DNA from: Branchiostoma floridae
Taxonomy: Eukaryota; Chordata; Leptocardii; Amphioxiformes; Branchiostomatidae
DNA: 64,000 nucleotides
Direction of reading: 5' to 3'
NCBI RefSeq assembly: GCF_000003815.2
Contig: NC_049990.1
Span: 6,656,976 to 6,720,975 of the forward strand
Numbering within the stretch: the stretch's first letter is position 1; each line of letters opens with the position of its first letter. The position numbers and the translations under genes were made by a program. A model generated the notes under the pieces. It saw only the letters and a list, made by a program, of their open reading frames with translations, had not been told where the DNA came from and made no database searches. This document shows positions 24,396 to 35,597 of this stretch, piece by piece.

Positions 24396-25307
24396 ATTCC
24401 TAGGCCCTGACCCTCCCGCAGACGGCCGTCTTCCCCACGCTAAATGTCGTCGAGTAAACCCTGTTGACGACCGTCAGAAATGGAGAACCTTTGTGGACAG
24501 ACAGACTGCCCTGTGGCTTGTAGCTATGGGACTGAGATGAGATGATGATGAGAAACCCTGTGTGGAACAATATTAGACGTTGTGTTCATTATTCAAGATG
24601 CATAACGTTACAGATAAAAAATTATCAACATTTATTTGTACCTTCTTGTCTTATCCTGTGTCAACATCTGCAACTATTTCAGTTTACCCTTCCTGGTAGA
24701 AATGCTAGGCTAGACCATGTGAAGGTAACATTCTGTATTTGCTTGCAAATGTTACCTGTCTAGTCTTATATTCCTTTCTATCATGAGCACCCGAGACATT
24801 TCTGCCTTTCGTGCACATCGTATTGTTAGCCTCTAAGCTATTTTGAAACGGGTTCTGTATATATAAGGACTATGTCAGCCTCCACCAGGCCTTCTTTAGA
24901 GGCTATGGACAGCAGAATTTGGTGAATAATTGTCCATGACAGTGAACCCGGGTAAGGGTCATATTTCCTCATGGCAACAAATAATGTGGTGGCCAAACTC
25001 TGACAATTTTTTTTTCTCTATTTGGCTAAATTTTATCAGTTTTCAGCCAGTTTATTTTGTCCGATGGGGACTAAGACCTAGCAGCTAAAATACGGAAGGA
25101 TACCAGGCTAGCACTACCCTTGTGGACATCAAGAACAAAACAGGCTTCACGAAAAAATGGTCTTTTGTTGTGTTCCTTTCCTATTCAAACGAGTCGTCAC
25201 CATAGCTACCCCCTCCAATGGAGGTTAGCCCCACGCGGTTTCACTAACATTTCTGTATTCTATTGTTGTTGCAGTGACACGCCGGGGAAGAAGAGAGAGG
25301 TGCAGCC

Positions 25308-26153
25308 ATGTTGTTGAGAAAGTCTCTCTCCTTGCTGACGCTACGGCGCGGAAAGGACGTCGAAGCCATCGAACTGTCTGAGACAGAGGCGTCGCGACAG
25401 AAGACGCGTCACGTCGGATTTATGGTGGTGTACGTCGGTAAAGTACCGCTTGGAGACGGCGTTACGCCGGGGCCTGGATGCACCGAGGCCGCCGTGGCCC
25501 AGTTAGTCGGACCGGCAGCAGCAAACGGCAACGTGGAGGTTCCAGGCCGCTTGGACATACTTCCACACGGGATTAGACTGTCGAAGACTCCAGAGGAGAG
25601 TGACGACGACATTGGCGTTCAACAACAGCAACAAAACCAGGACACGCTGACGACGTTTGACTTGCAGAGAATCGCCTTCTGTTCGGCAGACCACAAGGCG
25701 AGGAACAATGTGTTCTCCTGGGTGTACCGAGAGGTTGGGGAGGTCGGGCGGCCCGTGCTGGAATGCCACGCGGTGTTGTGTGAGAGTCAGCGCCACGCCA
25801 AGTTCTTCGCGCTCCGGCTCGGCCACTTCTTCAACTCCGCCTGGAACCAGATGGCGCGCGCCGAGCAGTCGCTGCGACTCCTTCAGGAGGGAAGGAAGAT
25901 TCGAAGAAGCAGCACCCAACACGAATGTCTTGGCACCTCCTCCACGACGACAACAACATATCCTAAAGCCCCTCACGATCACCGAGACCTGGACTCTTCG
26001 CAAACCAACGGAGTCGCAGGCAAACCAACACAGAACGGTGCGGTGGTACCAACAACAGGGGCACACATTTCGGCAGAGTCCGGCCAGGACATGTTGAAGA
26101 ACGCTGACATCCAACATACATCTCAAAATGGCGTTGCCGAGATCTTCATATAA
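25308..26153 (+). CDS. PID1: PID1, phosphotyrosine-interaction-domain protein 1
   Basis: A single coding exon of 281 residues. The N-terminus MLLRKSLSLLTLRRG..EAIEL and the PTB core match vertebrate PID1 (NYGGF4): YVGKVPLGDG with GCTEAAV opens the PTB domain (about residue 36), and RIAFCSADH, FSWVYREV and LECHAVLCES complete it (residues 121-160), closing with a helix to about residue 182. PID1 is a cytosolic adaptor that binds the LRP1 NPxY tail and dampens insulin/PI3K signalling in mammals; the same role here is inference. A Q-rich insert (QQQQQNQ, residues 105-111) and a Ser/Thr/Asn-rich tail after residue 200 lengthen it beyond the roughly 250-residue vertebrate form. The acceptor TTGTTGCAG (ends 25274) lies 33 bases before the ATG, so at least one 5' non-coding exon lies upstream and was not located. 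An ATTAAA near 26669 is a possible polyadenylation signal. The GC-rich exon stands out from AT-rich flanks. Confidence 0.88.
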   Translation: MLLRKSLSLLTLRRGKDVEAIELSETEASRQKTRHVGFMVVYVGKVPLGDGVTPGPGCTEAAVAQLVGPAAANGNVEVPGRLDILPHGIRLSKTPEESDDDIGVQQQQQNQDTLTTFDLQRIAFCSADHKARNNVFSWVYREVGEVGRPVLECHAVLCESQRHAKFFALRLGHFFNSAWNQMARAEQSLRLLQEGRKIRRSSTQHECLGTSSTTTTTYPKAPHDHRDLDSSQTNGVAGKPTQNGAVVPTTGAHISAESGQDMLKNADIQHTSQNGVAEIFI

Positions 26154-27676
26154 TCTCAAATGACTACTGAATTTGTTGCGGATATCTTGCCAATATTGAA
26201 CAATAATACTTTACCGAACACGCACATTTGCTGAGGATGGAGACCCGAAATGCAGTAGAAATTTTACAAATGATAAGGTTACCCGTGCTGGTGTTGTTGT
26301 TGTTTTTGTTCTTTGAGAATGTGTAATTATGTTCTTATCTTCGTCATAAGTTTAGCTCCACAACAGAGTAGTGAATAGAAGCGGCTATCTTTTAAGTCAT
26401 CGTGGTTTAGAGACTGTACGTTCGCATGGTAGTTTACCTGTCTCTGTTAGACTATCTGAGTTGCTGCAACAATAGTAGAAACTGACTGTGATTTTCAACT
26501 ATTTCTACTATTGGATATCAGCAAGCAAAGGAATTTGGTAGAGTCAGAGCCTATGATGTTCTGATTGTGACATCGATTTTAACCTGGACCGAAACGAATA
26601 TAGACGAAATGCTTTTCTGTAAGAATTAGAATCTGATAGCCATTCAATTGTAACATATCTTTCTTTCTGATTAAACCATTTGCAATACGTATATTGAAGA
26701 AGTTCAGCCTACTAATTTGTAGCTTGTACCGCGAACCGTTTCAAAACACAAAAATATCTTGACAAGAATCATAACTGAAACGTCATAGTTAATTTTTTGT
26801 CGTCTTTTTGCTTGACCAACTCCCTGCTAGTACTGTAGTGCCATTCCGTGGTGATGGCAATAGCAACATATACTGTACATCTTGAGTGGGCTAACTACAG
26901 GTCTGTAGTTGTATATTGGTCACGTTTGTTGTACGAGATCTTCGCACGATCGCAAACTGTGGGCATCATTGGGACAGTCGTGCGTATGTCGTACACAATT
27001 CAACTGTCTTGTTACGGTAAGGTTGTCTTTGATCCTTGTCGCACGTTGGTTCTGACACGACCTTTAACATAAAAAATTCACGCGACAGCCTGCACGAAAT
27101 GTGGTCGCGCCATAATCTTAAGCTTATACACGATTTCATCTCTTTCTTTCCTCTTTGTAATACCATAACAAAACCGATACCTTCTCATATTTCCGTACGC
27201 GTTAACAATGCGAATCCGTATTTCTGTACCCATACTAGATTGAATGTACATGAATGTTTGTACTCTTATGATCTGTATTTAGCCTATCAGAGCAGGTATG
27301 TAGAGTAAATGTATTCCTTATTTGTTCATTCATTCCTTGTTCATGTGAGTGTCGATAAGAGACGTAGTCAGGCGACTGGAGTGAACCTCGCCAGAGTGGA
27401 GACAAAGGGCGAACTAATCCTGTTATCTTCCAGGTTCTGCCCGGATTCCTGCCTATTCTTAAGGACAATTTTCCCACCACGACGAAAATCCCACTCCTGT
27501 ACACAACAGTGCTGGCCGGTGTCGTGCCAAATTATTTCCCCTGGCAAATGTTCGCCCCACCAGTGTTTGGGGGTTTCCAGTATACCTGAGGGGAGGGGAG
27601 TCCGTCACATTCGTGGGCATTGGTTATTTTCAAGCAGACGTCTGAGAAGATTTTGAGAGATGGGGTCACGCTGCGG
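26154..27676. other. PID1 3' flank and intergenic stretch
   Basis: ATTAAA near 26669 is the only plausible polyadenylation signal. No other feature is supported. Confidence 0.4.
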
Positions 27677-27679
27677 AGG

Positions 27680-27790
27680 CTAACCCTAACGCTGATCCTA
27701 ACCTTACGTTAATCCTAACCCTAATCCCTAACCCCTGACCCCAACCCCTAACCCTAACCCCTATTCCTAACCCCTAACCTTAACCCTAAC
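27680..27790 (+). repeat. Interstitial telomere-like tract (CCCTAA)n
   Basis: Degenerate repeats of CCCTAA and variants (TAACCCCTAACC, AACCCTAACCCC) over about 110 bp on the plus strand; this is the C-rich telomere strand motif of animals. Confidence 0.88.
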
Positions 27791-28734
27791 TTGCGTTTTT
27801 CTCTCTTACTACATGGAGGTATAAACAACCTCAAAAATATGCGAACCACTATACACATCTGCTAGAAGATTCCCTTACTTTTAGACTAGGCTTCGACCTA
27901 AAAGGGTAACGTAGATAATTCAAAGACGACTATGAAGATTTACTTTATCATATTTTATCAGTATACTGAATCGGTTTTTCCTACGAAAACCGTTCCTAAA
28001 CTTAAGCGGCTGCTACTTCATCAAAGCTACGAGACTCTTATGCCACCTGTTCAAATGTCTTAGCAGGTCTCTTCACACTCAAGAGCTCACAAAGACAGTG
28101 CAGTCTTTCTGAACTCTCCCCACACTTACATACACTTCTAAGGGGCACCTGAGTAAACCGAAGACTAATTGAGAAACACGTCACGATGTGCTCTGGAGAT
28201 GACGCGTGCAAGTGGACTCAAGAACAACCATTTGAGTGTGATGTTCTTACCCTAGGGAGGAGGTTCATCCCGAAGGGGGTACTGTTTTGGGTTGTGTATG
28301 TGGGTTTGCACTTATATCTCAAGATACTGTAAGTGTTGATGGGTTTGTATTATTTGTGGCTTGTAAGTAGTTATGAGATCCTGAACGAATTAAAATAGAG
28401 ATTTGGGCCCCTAGCAGTATTCTCTGGTATTGCAGTATTACAGGACAATATCCCTTTCCTCAAAGTAGTGTGGTATTGTCCATGGACAGCTAGTCAGCCA
28501 ACTGCACTACAATGGCCACTATATGGGAGTGAGATAGCTGCGAGTGATAAAGGAATGAAGCGAATAAGAGAATCACAAATATCTATGCAACCTTGCCATT
28601 AGGGTCTGGTTAAACGTAAAGCCGGTATGCCCGTGTATGGGAGATCCTTGCAAGTTAACGTTAGCCTTAAACCTCTGAGCGTTTTAAGACCCCAACCCAC
28701 TTATCTAGAAGAGTACGGTTAGCCCGAAGTATTT

Positions 28735-28828
28735 GGCCTGGTATCCAGCCGTATTATAGCTCCCGAGTCTCTTGCGAAGAGAACAGATGACACTCGGGAG
28801 CTATAATACGGCTGGATACCAGGCTACT
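28735..28828 (+). mobile_element. 94-bp near-perfect palindromic MITE, family F
   Basis: A perfect 32-bp inverted repeat (28737-28768 and 28792-28823, starting CCTGGTATCCAGCCGTATTA) encloses a 23-nt loop. AAGTATTT flanks it directly at 28727-28734 and 28829-28836: an 8-bp target duplication as made by hAT transposases. Related ends occur at 38545, 41397 and 58598. Confidence 0.88.
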
Positions 28829-28836
28829 AAGTATTT

Positions 28837-29359
28837 CGCCATAAACGCGAGTCAAATTAAAGCCGTGTTGCACTATCAGCTATAGAAAAAGGATTTCACT
28901 TCGTCTCAGGCATAACGACGAAACAAGAAAAAGAATCGGTCCCAAAGAAGAAATTTTCGAGTGTGAAGTTTTGTAACTTTACCGTAATGTCTGAAAACGG
29001 GTTGGGCAAAGGTTAATGGCATTTTGGAGTCGCTTTTTGTGTTGTTAAGTCCGTTAATCTTTTGTTATGACTGCTGTGAATGAAAAAGAATCCACTTAGC
29101 GCACAGTGGGTCGCGTTGTGTCTGCTTGCTGACGTCAAGGTGTTGGGAAGCACTGCCCCATGCGGAGGTAAGTAAAAGTGCAGAGATTCTGGACAGGCTT
29201 TGTACAGGTGCATGATTTACAAATCACTACGTTGGTCTTCATCAAAGTAACTACAGGCAAAAAGCATGGATATTCGCTAATCCCTTCTTGGTTTATACTG
29301 TTTCAAAGGCTGCAATGAAACGCTCCTCCAGTTCCAAGGGAAGGTGCTAGAGGGTCAAA
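28837..29359. other. Intergenic stretch, no feature supported
   Basis: No gene or repeat recognised. Confidence 0.4.
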
Positions 29360-29532
29360 ACAATGGACCGATCCTGTCGAACGCCATATCGAACAAATAG
29401 AACCCCCTATTCTATTTCGAACACCTCCGTCAAAAACAGCCCCAGGGAGATAGAAATGGCTATTTTTGACGGAGGTGTTCGAAATAGAACCATGATCGAA
29501 CAGGGTGCGGGGTTTTGGGATCGGTCCATTGT
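29360..29532 (+). mobile_element. Foldback MITE with inner 27-bp perfect hairpin
   Basis: Outer inverted ends ACAATGGACCGATCC (29360-29374) and GGATCGGTCCATTGT (29518-29532). Inner perfect arms 29410-29436 and 29463-29489, starting TTCTATTTCGAACACCTCCG. No clear target duplication. Confidence 0.85.
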
Positions 29533-30544
29533 CAGGTGCCCAAGAGTTCTGATGCAGTACCAAGGACAGCCACCACGGAGTGCCTAAATCGAATCATTTC
29601 TTCGATCGCGAAAGATTTTGATTATCAAGAATGCACGTTTTTGCTTCCCGAATTTTTCCTAACAGCAAATACTGAACTAAGGAGGGTCACAATAGTTAGC
29701 TCTTGTGCCTAGACCCTACTATGAGAGAAATAAAAAAAGGAAAGGGTTTAAACCATTAAAGATCCTTTCTTGGGGGGAATTACCTGCCCACAAGGCCGCC
29801 AGGATGAATATCAATGAACAGCATACACTCGCCGCAAGGAGTCGCTTCATAGCCCAATGTCCGCCGCCATGAATGTACTCTGTCGTTTGTTAAAGCCCAT
29901 TGCGCATGGCTAACCATGATATTTAATAACTTGTGAGAAGAATGTTGTAGGATGCGTATGGACAATCGACACTTTTCAAAGGAATACTAGTAAACGCCAT
30001 GGTCAATATTGACCGAAGAAGGCCATACATGTAGAACTGGTACTGCCAAGATTCAGTTTGAGAACAAAACTGAAACTAATATTGAAAATACATAACTGCT
30101 GTAACACAAACAGACAAATATTCAGACCGCATTCCTAATGTACTTGCACGTAAAGTATACTGACCCCATGACATGGAACTCGGCTTTGTTTAGGGAGATA
30201 GGATCATTTGTCTCCACAAGGCTGATGAATTACTAATTCTGGCAACTCGCTTCGTACTTCGCTTCCTACCACTCTGGCAATGGCGGCCTTTACTCTGCGG
30301 TAAGCTGTGCTTGGCAAAGGTATATAGGATCTACTTTATTTTTTTGCAGCAAGCTCCCAGTCCATATTCTGGGAGGCGATAATCCACATTGTGTACAAGT
30401 AGGCAAATATATCCACGATTGTTTATACCGTAGAACCAATAGTGTAAATGACATGCTAGACTCTTTATGTTGATGTATCCATACCTATAGATATCCATAT
30501 ATATATGTGTTTACTTGTACTGTAAGTAGTTGTTATACATGTAG
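29533..30544. other. Intergenic stretch, no gene supported
   Basis: No feature supported. Confidence 0.4.
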
Positions 30545-30597
30545 ACCTTACGAAAGTCGCTGTACTTTTGTCGTGTCAATAAAGATTGTATTATCAA
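30545..30597 (+). repeat. LINE-tail-like repeat E, copy 2
   Basis: GTCGCTGTACTTTTGTCGTG then TCAATAAAGATTGTATTATC; matches the minus-strand sequence at 18880-18960. Confidence 0.5.
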
Positions 30598-31924
30598 GAC
30601 AGTACTAAGACGCAAATAGCTCTAGTACTTTACATAACAGAGCTAGTACCTAGAAGTTACTGAAAACTAATTACAATGTATACTGTATACTAGTATACCG
30701 TGTAAAAACTGACAGAATAGTGATGCCGGGATCTGAGGTGGAAATAGCCATCTTAGTGTACGGTTAATTAGACGACGGTGTGAATACACATACGTTGAAA
30801 CATCTAATTTTCCATTCCATACACGGTGTTCAAAATCCTTGCAAAACAAAAAGATTATCTTTCAAAATTATCCCTTATACGTATGGCGCTCGGAACTCCT
30901 GTAATAACCCTTTACGTGCATGTAATTCTAATATCCGTTGTGAACGTAATCAAGTCATTTTCCTGCTATGTTTAAAGATGATGAAATTTCTTAGAAATTT
31001 AAGGTGTGTTTCATGAACAAAGGCGGCGAGGTAACAGAATTCGTTACAAAGGACGCGGGCGTATTTGACGCACTCCACTGCAATTCATGTGATCAAAGGA
31101 GTGAAAGAAATTGCTAATTTGCATACGCAGCCACGTACAGAATATGTGTATATATAGCCTCAACGATGATTGTAACTTGGATAATCGTGCGATGATTTTA
31201 AATGCGCTACAATTCTTTACATTATTCAAAAATTCAGAAAGAAAATACACAGTGGTGCGCAATACGATTATACCTAGATGGCAAATTATGCACAAAATGA
31301 TATATATACAAAAACGTACATCTGTGTGCTTGTTCTTCAGGATATTTGTGGTCTGAATGGTCTGTAAGCAACACTTGATAATGTGTATATGTATCTGCAA
31401 ACTACTCGTTTGTTAACGGCACTCAACAAGTGGGTGTATACGTACAATAAAGTTCTTCATTCATTCAATAAACAGAAATATATATTCAAATGAAGGAAAT
31501 AGTTGTGACTATACAAAAACGCGAGGTTGTTGTGCTTTACTTCTGTAGCGGCTCAACGATCGTGACTAGTATCTAATTCCACAAGAATATGTCTTTCTGG
31601 GGATTTAGCTCCCGCTTCTTATACCAGTATCAGGGCTGAAATACCACCTGCATATAACGTCATCTACCAGGTATCCTAAGACTTTACCATATAAAGAAAC
31701 GTTAAGTGTTGTCGGTGCCCTCTGAACAATGTTCTGAACACCTGAACATCTGAAGTGTACATACCTCGGAGGTATAATGATACTGGATTGGTAGATCTCT
31801 TTGAATTTATCGTTTTTGTAACGTCCATTTTCATGAATGTATAGTGCTATATGATCAGTTGCTGTGTTTGTTTGAGAGATACAGTTATAAGACTTGTCCG
31901 GCACGAGTAATTTCACTTTTTTGG
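30598..31924. other. Intergenic stretch, no gene supported
   Basis: AT-rich, with a CAATAAAGTTCTTCATTC tail-like phrase at about 31445 that may be a LINE 3' end. Confidence 0.35.
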
Positions 31925-32032
31925 TCATGTGTGTAGTCAAGTAGTTAGCGATTTTGCTACCTGAGAACAAAAGGTTGTGAGTTCGAATCCCGACTATTGT
32001 CGCTGTTCACATTACAGTTCCGAAAAAAAAAA
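31925..32032 (+). repeat. tRNA-like SINE head
   Basis: GTAGTCAAGTAGTTAGCGAT (box A-like) and TGAGTTCGAATCCCGAC (box B) at tRNA spacing, then a short A-run at 32022-32032. No tRNA stem set is complete. Confidence 0.45.
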
Positions 32033-32789
32033 ATTCCTTAAAATCTGCAAAACTTTCCCAAGCTTTTATCACCTTACCGACCAACAGAAATCAATCTTCT
32101 TGCTTACGTCGTCCAACCCTTTACATATGAAAATGTTGGACTATTCATCTCCTACTGCATATGGAAAAGAAATCAAACCCATCAAATAGCTTAGGTAGAA
32201 ATAGATTTAGATTAGTCGTTACTACCTTTTGATTTATCTAATAGTATGAGTATCATTTGCCTTCTTTGTTAAGTATAATTATGCATACCACTACTACTTT
32301 ACTTTTTATGCAATTAGCCCTCGGGGATGAATTTCCAATAAAGATTATTATTACTTAGGACAAGACGTTCAGCTGTGGCCCATTGCACCGATATAGGGAA
32401 ATGTCCCCGGTTCAATGAACCTGTAAAAAAAATTACGGTCTGTCTTCTCTGTCACGAACCGTGGAAGATTATTAGCTCTTCATTGAGCTAAACTGGCTTG
32501 AAATCACCTTCACTTTCTTAATTAAATTTCACCTACACCGGTGTCGAAACATCTTCTTTTTTTTTGCTTTGTAGTCTCCTTTGTCATTTTAGTTCCCTGC
32601 GTTGTGTAAAGACTGGCTGACAGAAGTAGTAGTAGTAGTGCAGGAACGTAAACCTGATATTTCTAGCCCTGTAAGTACATGTATATAGATTTATATACAC
32701 GCCGGAGCCCATGTGGTGCCTTGAGCTGTTTAAGTTGTCTCGGAGGCCACAGGAAGCCTCGTGGCGGACGGAGCGTCGGTTTAGAGAAT

Positions 32790-32901
32790 TAGACGTCTTT
32801 GCGGTCCGCCAAGGTAAATATAATTTATCTCCCGTTTCAGCTGCAGGGACGCCTGTTGCTGGAGTTGGTCAAATGGAAACAGTGTTTCCCGTCACTCTGT
32901 C

Positions 32902-32965
<64 letters not shown>

Positions 32966-33250
32966 CAGCATAAATAAAGAAAAGAAGCTGTGCATGGACG
33001 TTTATTGTATTTGGTACGTGGGTAGATGCTCACAAAAGAAGAAAAAACAACGTCGATTATGAATTTCCTAGCGACTTCCTATAGTATAACAGCAAAATAT
33101 CCGGTTTTATGCGCTGTTTTCATGGCGGAAGGACGGTTTTGACGCCTTTGCGGTCCGCCAAGGTAAATATAAATTATCCCCCGTTTCAGGGACGCCTTTT
33201 GCTGGAGATGGTCAAATGGATATGGATACAGTGTTTCCCGTCAATCTGAC
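32790..33250 (+). repeat. Local two-copy duplication around (GT)n
   Basis: TTTGCGGTCCGCCAAGGTAA and the following GGGACGCCT, GCTGGAG, TGGTCAAATGG and CAGTGTTTCCCGTCA words occur at about 32798-32900 and 33149-33250. Confidence 0.8.
32905..32962 (+). repeat. (GT)n microsatellite
   Basis: Uninterrupted GT dinucleotide run of nearly 60 bases. Confidence 0.98.
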
Positions 33251-34171
33251 GCAGTATATGCCGAATAAGGAAAAATAACTTACTAAACTTCATTTGAAAG
33301 ATGACTGGGCTTCTGTCATATGTTGACAACATTGCAAGCTTCTCTATTTGTGTGTTGGTGGGTTTTTTTGTCCGTAATGCCCATCGCTGTACCTGCCAAA
33401 TAAGACAACAAAAGTAACTTCTACAAATATCTGCTTATTTTCTGTCATAATGACAATGTTTGTAACATTGCGAACATCGCTCTGCATTTGTGTGTTGGTG
33501 TTTGATGTATGCTGTATTACTTTACATTGTATCTGTCAATAAGAGGTAAACAATTATTGATCATTTATCACATAGCTAAGCTTGTGTTGTAACAGCAATA
33601 CTTGTAACATTTCAAAACGGTTATATACCAACGATTCCCATCTACCTATTAAAATGACTATAAAATGTTATTTTAAAGAAAAAATGTTGGTACACGCATG
33701 TTACCGCAGCGTTCTATTTCTATTAAAAACGCCCTTGTCAAATATGACAAGCAACGATGTCACATTCGATAAAATATTAATGGGGCCCAAGCGAGCTTTT
33801 TCGTAATGATATTGTGCAGGTCATTTATGAGAAACCATCTCTTAGTCCGCTTCCTTTCTAAACGCGATGCTTAGCTTTTAGCTTAAGAGCCGGAGTCGTT
33901 TGAAATTGCATTTTGATATGACTAGCTACAGCCATTTCCTGGTATGGCTGTGATTAAAAGCTTGTGAATGAGGGTCCAAGCGTGGCAATTCCGCAAATGC
34001 ATTCAAACACTCAGCGTCGAGAGGGACGCGCATCACTTCACAATCAATCACTTTGGTATCATCACATGTCCTAGCCTACTAAGCAGGCGCTCGGGATGGG
34101 CTTCTTTTTTTTCTTGTTTGTGTGTTTGAGTTTGTTTTGGGTGCTTGTAATTGGTGCCTTCGACAAGAGGG

Positions 34172-34175
<4 letters not shown>
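33251..34175. other. Intergenic stretch, no gene supported
   Basis: TGACAATG/TGTGTGTTGGTG words recur at 33340 and 33490; nothing else is recognised. Confidence 0.35.
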
Positions 34176-34211
<36 letters not shown>

Positions 34212-34263
34212 TGTATGTGTGTGTGTATGTATGTGTGTGTGTGTGTGTGTATGTGAGTGTGTG

Positions 34264-34295
<32 letters not shown>

Positions 34296-34310
34296 CGCGC
34301 GCGCGCAAGT
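34176..34310 (+). repeat. (TG)n/(TATG)n microsatellite with CG run
   Basis: Compound TG repeat interrupted by TATG units and closing in GCGCGCGCGC. Cys/Val and His/Thr open frames here are artefacts. Confidence 0.97.
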
Positions 34311-34354
34311 GTATCGGTGTTTTTGTATGTAACTTACAGTATCATACCAACTCA

Positions 34355-34495
34355 AGAAAATAAGCTGTGCCATGGACTTCTATTGTATTTGGCATGTGGA
34401 TAGATATTGACAAAACAAACAACAGCGGTCAATGATAGACTTCCTAGCGACTTCTTAGCGACAAAAGCAGAATGTCCGGTTTTTGTATCATTATA
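34355..34495 (+). repeat. Second copy of the microsatellite-flanking block at 32975-33105
   Basis: AAAATAAGCTGTGC, TTCTATTGTATTTGG, GTGGATAGAT and GACTTCCTAGCGACTTC match 32979-33105 in order; both lie just 3' of a long TG run. Confidence 0.75.
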
Positions 34496-35597
34496 TATAC
34501 AGTTTTCTTGTTGCATACACAAAAAAAGGCCCAACCCTTATAAAGCCTGCTATTGAGGCTATACCTCATATGTCCTGTCTAATAATGACGCTTCCACGCC
34601 TTTTGCTTAAGGCAGACCCACGTGATCGTTATGTACCACGGCGCTGGAGTATCGTTACGAGGCCAGTGCGGTTTCTCCAATTCCTTTGCCTTTATTTCTA
34701 ATCATGTATCTGCGGGCACAGAATCAATTCCACTTTTTACGTTCCTGAGCGAATTCACACCCACCCACACATTTTGTACGGCATGTTGGTTCTCAATGCC
34801 TGTGGATGAGAGCGGTGTTTTGGTGTAAGAGAATCCGGTGTTTACACTAGAGGAGGGGCTTTTGTTGTGCCTGTTATATCAGGCACCGATACAGCAGCAG
34901 CAAGGGATACCCTCTGCTCTACATTCGGCCGCACCGAAAATTATCCTCAGTTCAAAACGAGAGGTGACTCCAGGCTTGAACCTTAAGGTTCTCTCTGTCT
35001 CTTCACTCGAAGCAAGGCTATAGAACGGTTGCTCTTGATAATTTCTCTACCACTGAATCATCGACCAGACCTGGAATCTGTTCTCCATGCGGAAGGCTGA
35101 GTGTTTGTACGGGTAAATGCCAGCGATTTGCCTGACAAACGCGCGTGCCAGAACACTGTACTGGGGATACACGTCCGACTGGTTCTGCCGTTGTGAATGC
35201 CGGGACGGGTCGCGTTGTCGGATCCCCATTGTAGTGGTTGCGTGACCTCAGGCTTCGCGGGCTCGCCTGCCATGCAAATTCCTCCCCCGTGACTAGCTGA
35301 GCTATCTCTCTCCACCGTGAACGAGGAATAACCGTCTGAACTGTAAGCAGCACTGCTAGCACGAGACTGACAGAAATATGACCACCCCGCGTGAAAACGC
35401 GAGAACCTGTGGACTGACTGGAGGACAAGGAGGTCGCAGACTCATTTACTGACGTCCCTGTGTGGCCCTGCCGTGCGTATGAATAGTCATGGCGAACCCC
35501 CAGCTGTAGGAAGTACTATAGAGGTGAGTCGCCGGCGTTACTACCAACCCTAGAGCGCCCCGGAGACATCCTCACCTGTGGTGCCAGGCCACACGAC

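Noticed and set aside
25657-26097. Second plus-strand frame of 146 codons inside PID1
   Set aside because: Out-of-frame shadow with no family resemblance.
25503-26159. Long reverse-strand open frame (218 codons) opposite PID1
   Set aside because: It is antisense to a well-supported PTB coding exon and shows Cys/Val-rich composition expected from its GC-rich complement.
34048-34373. Cys/Val- and His/Thr-rich open frames
   Set aside because: Direct translation of the (TG)n microsatellite on either strand.
35018-35428. Reverse-strand open frame of 136 codons upstream of FAM43, with a hydrophobic stretch that looks like a signal peptide
   Set aside because: It starts at TTG rather than ATG, has no recognised domain and no splice support; most likely non-coding GC-rich leader sequence of FAM43.
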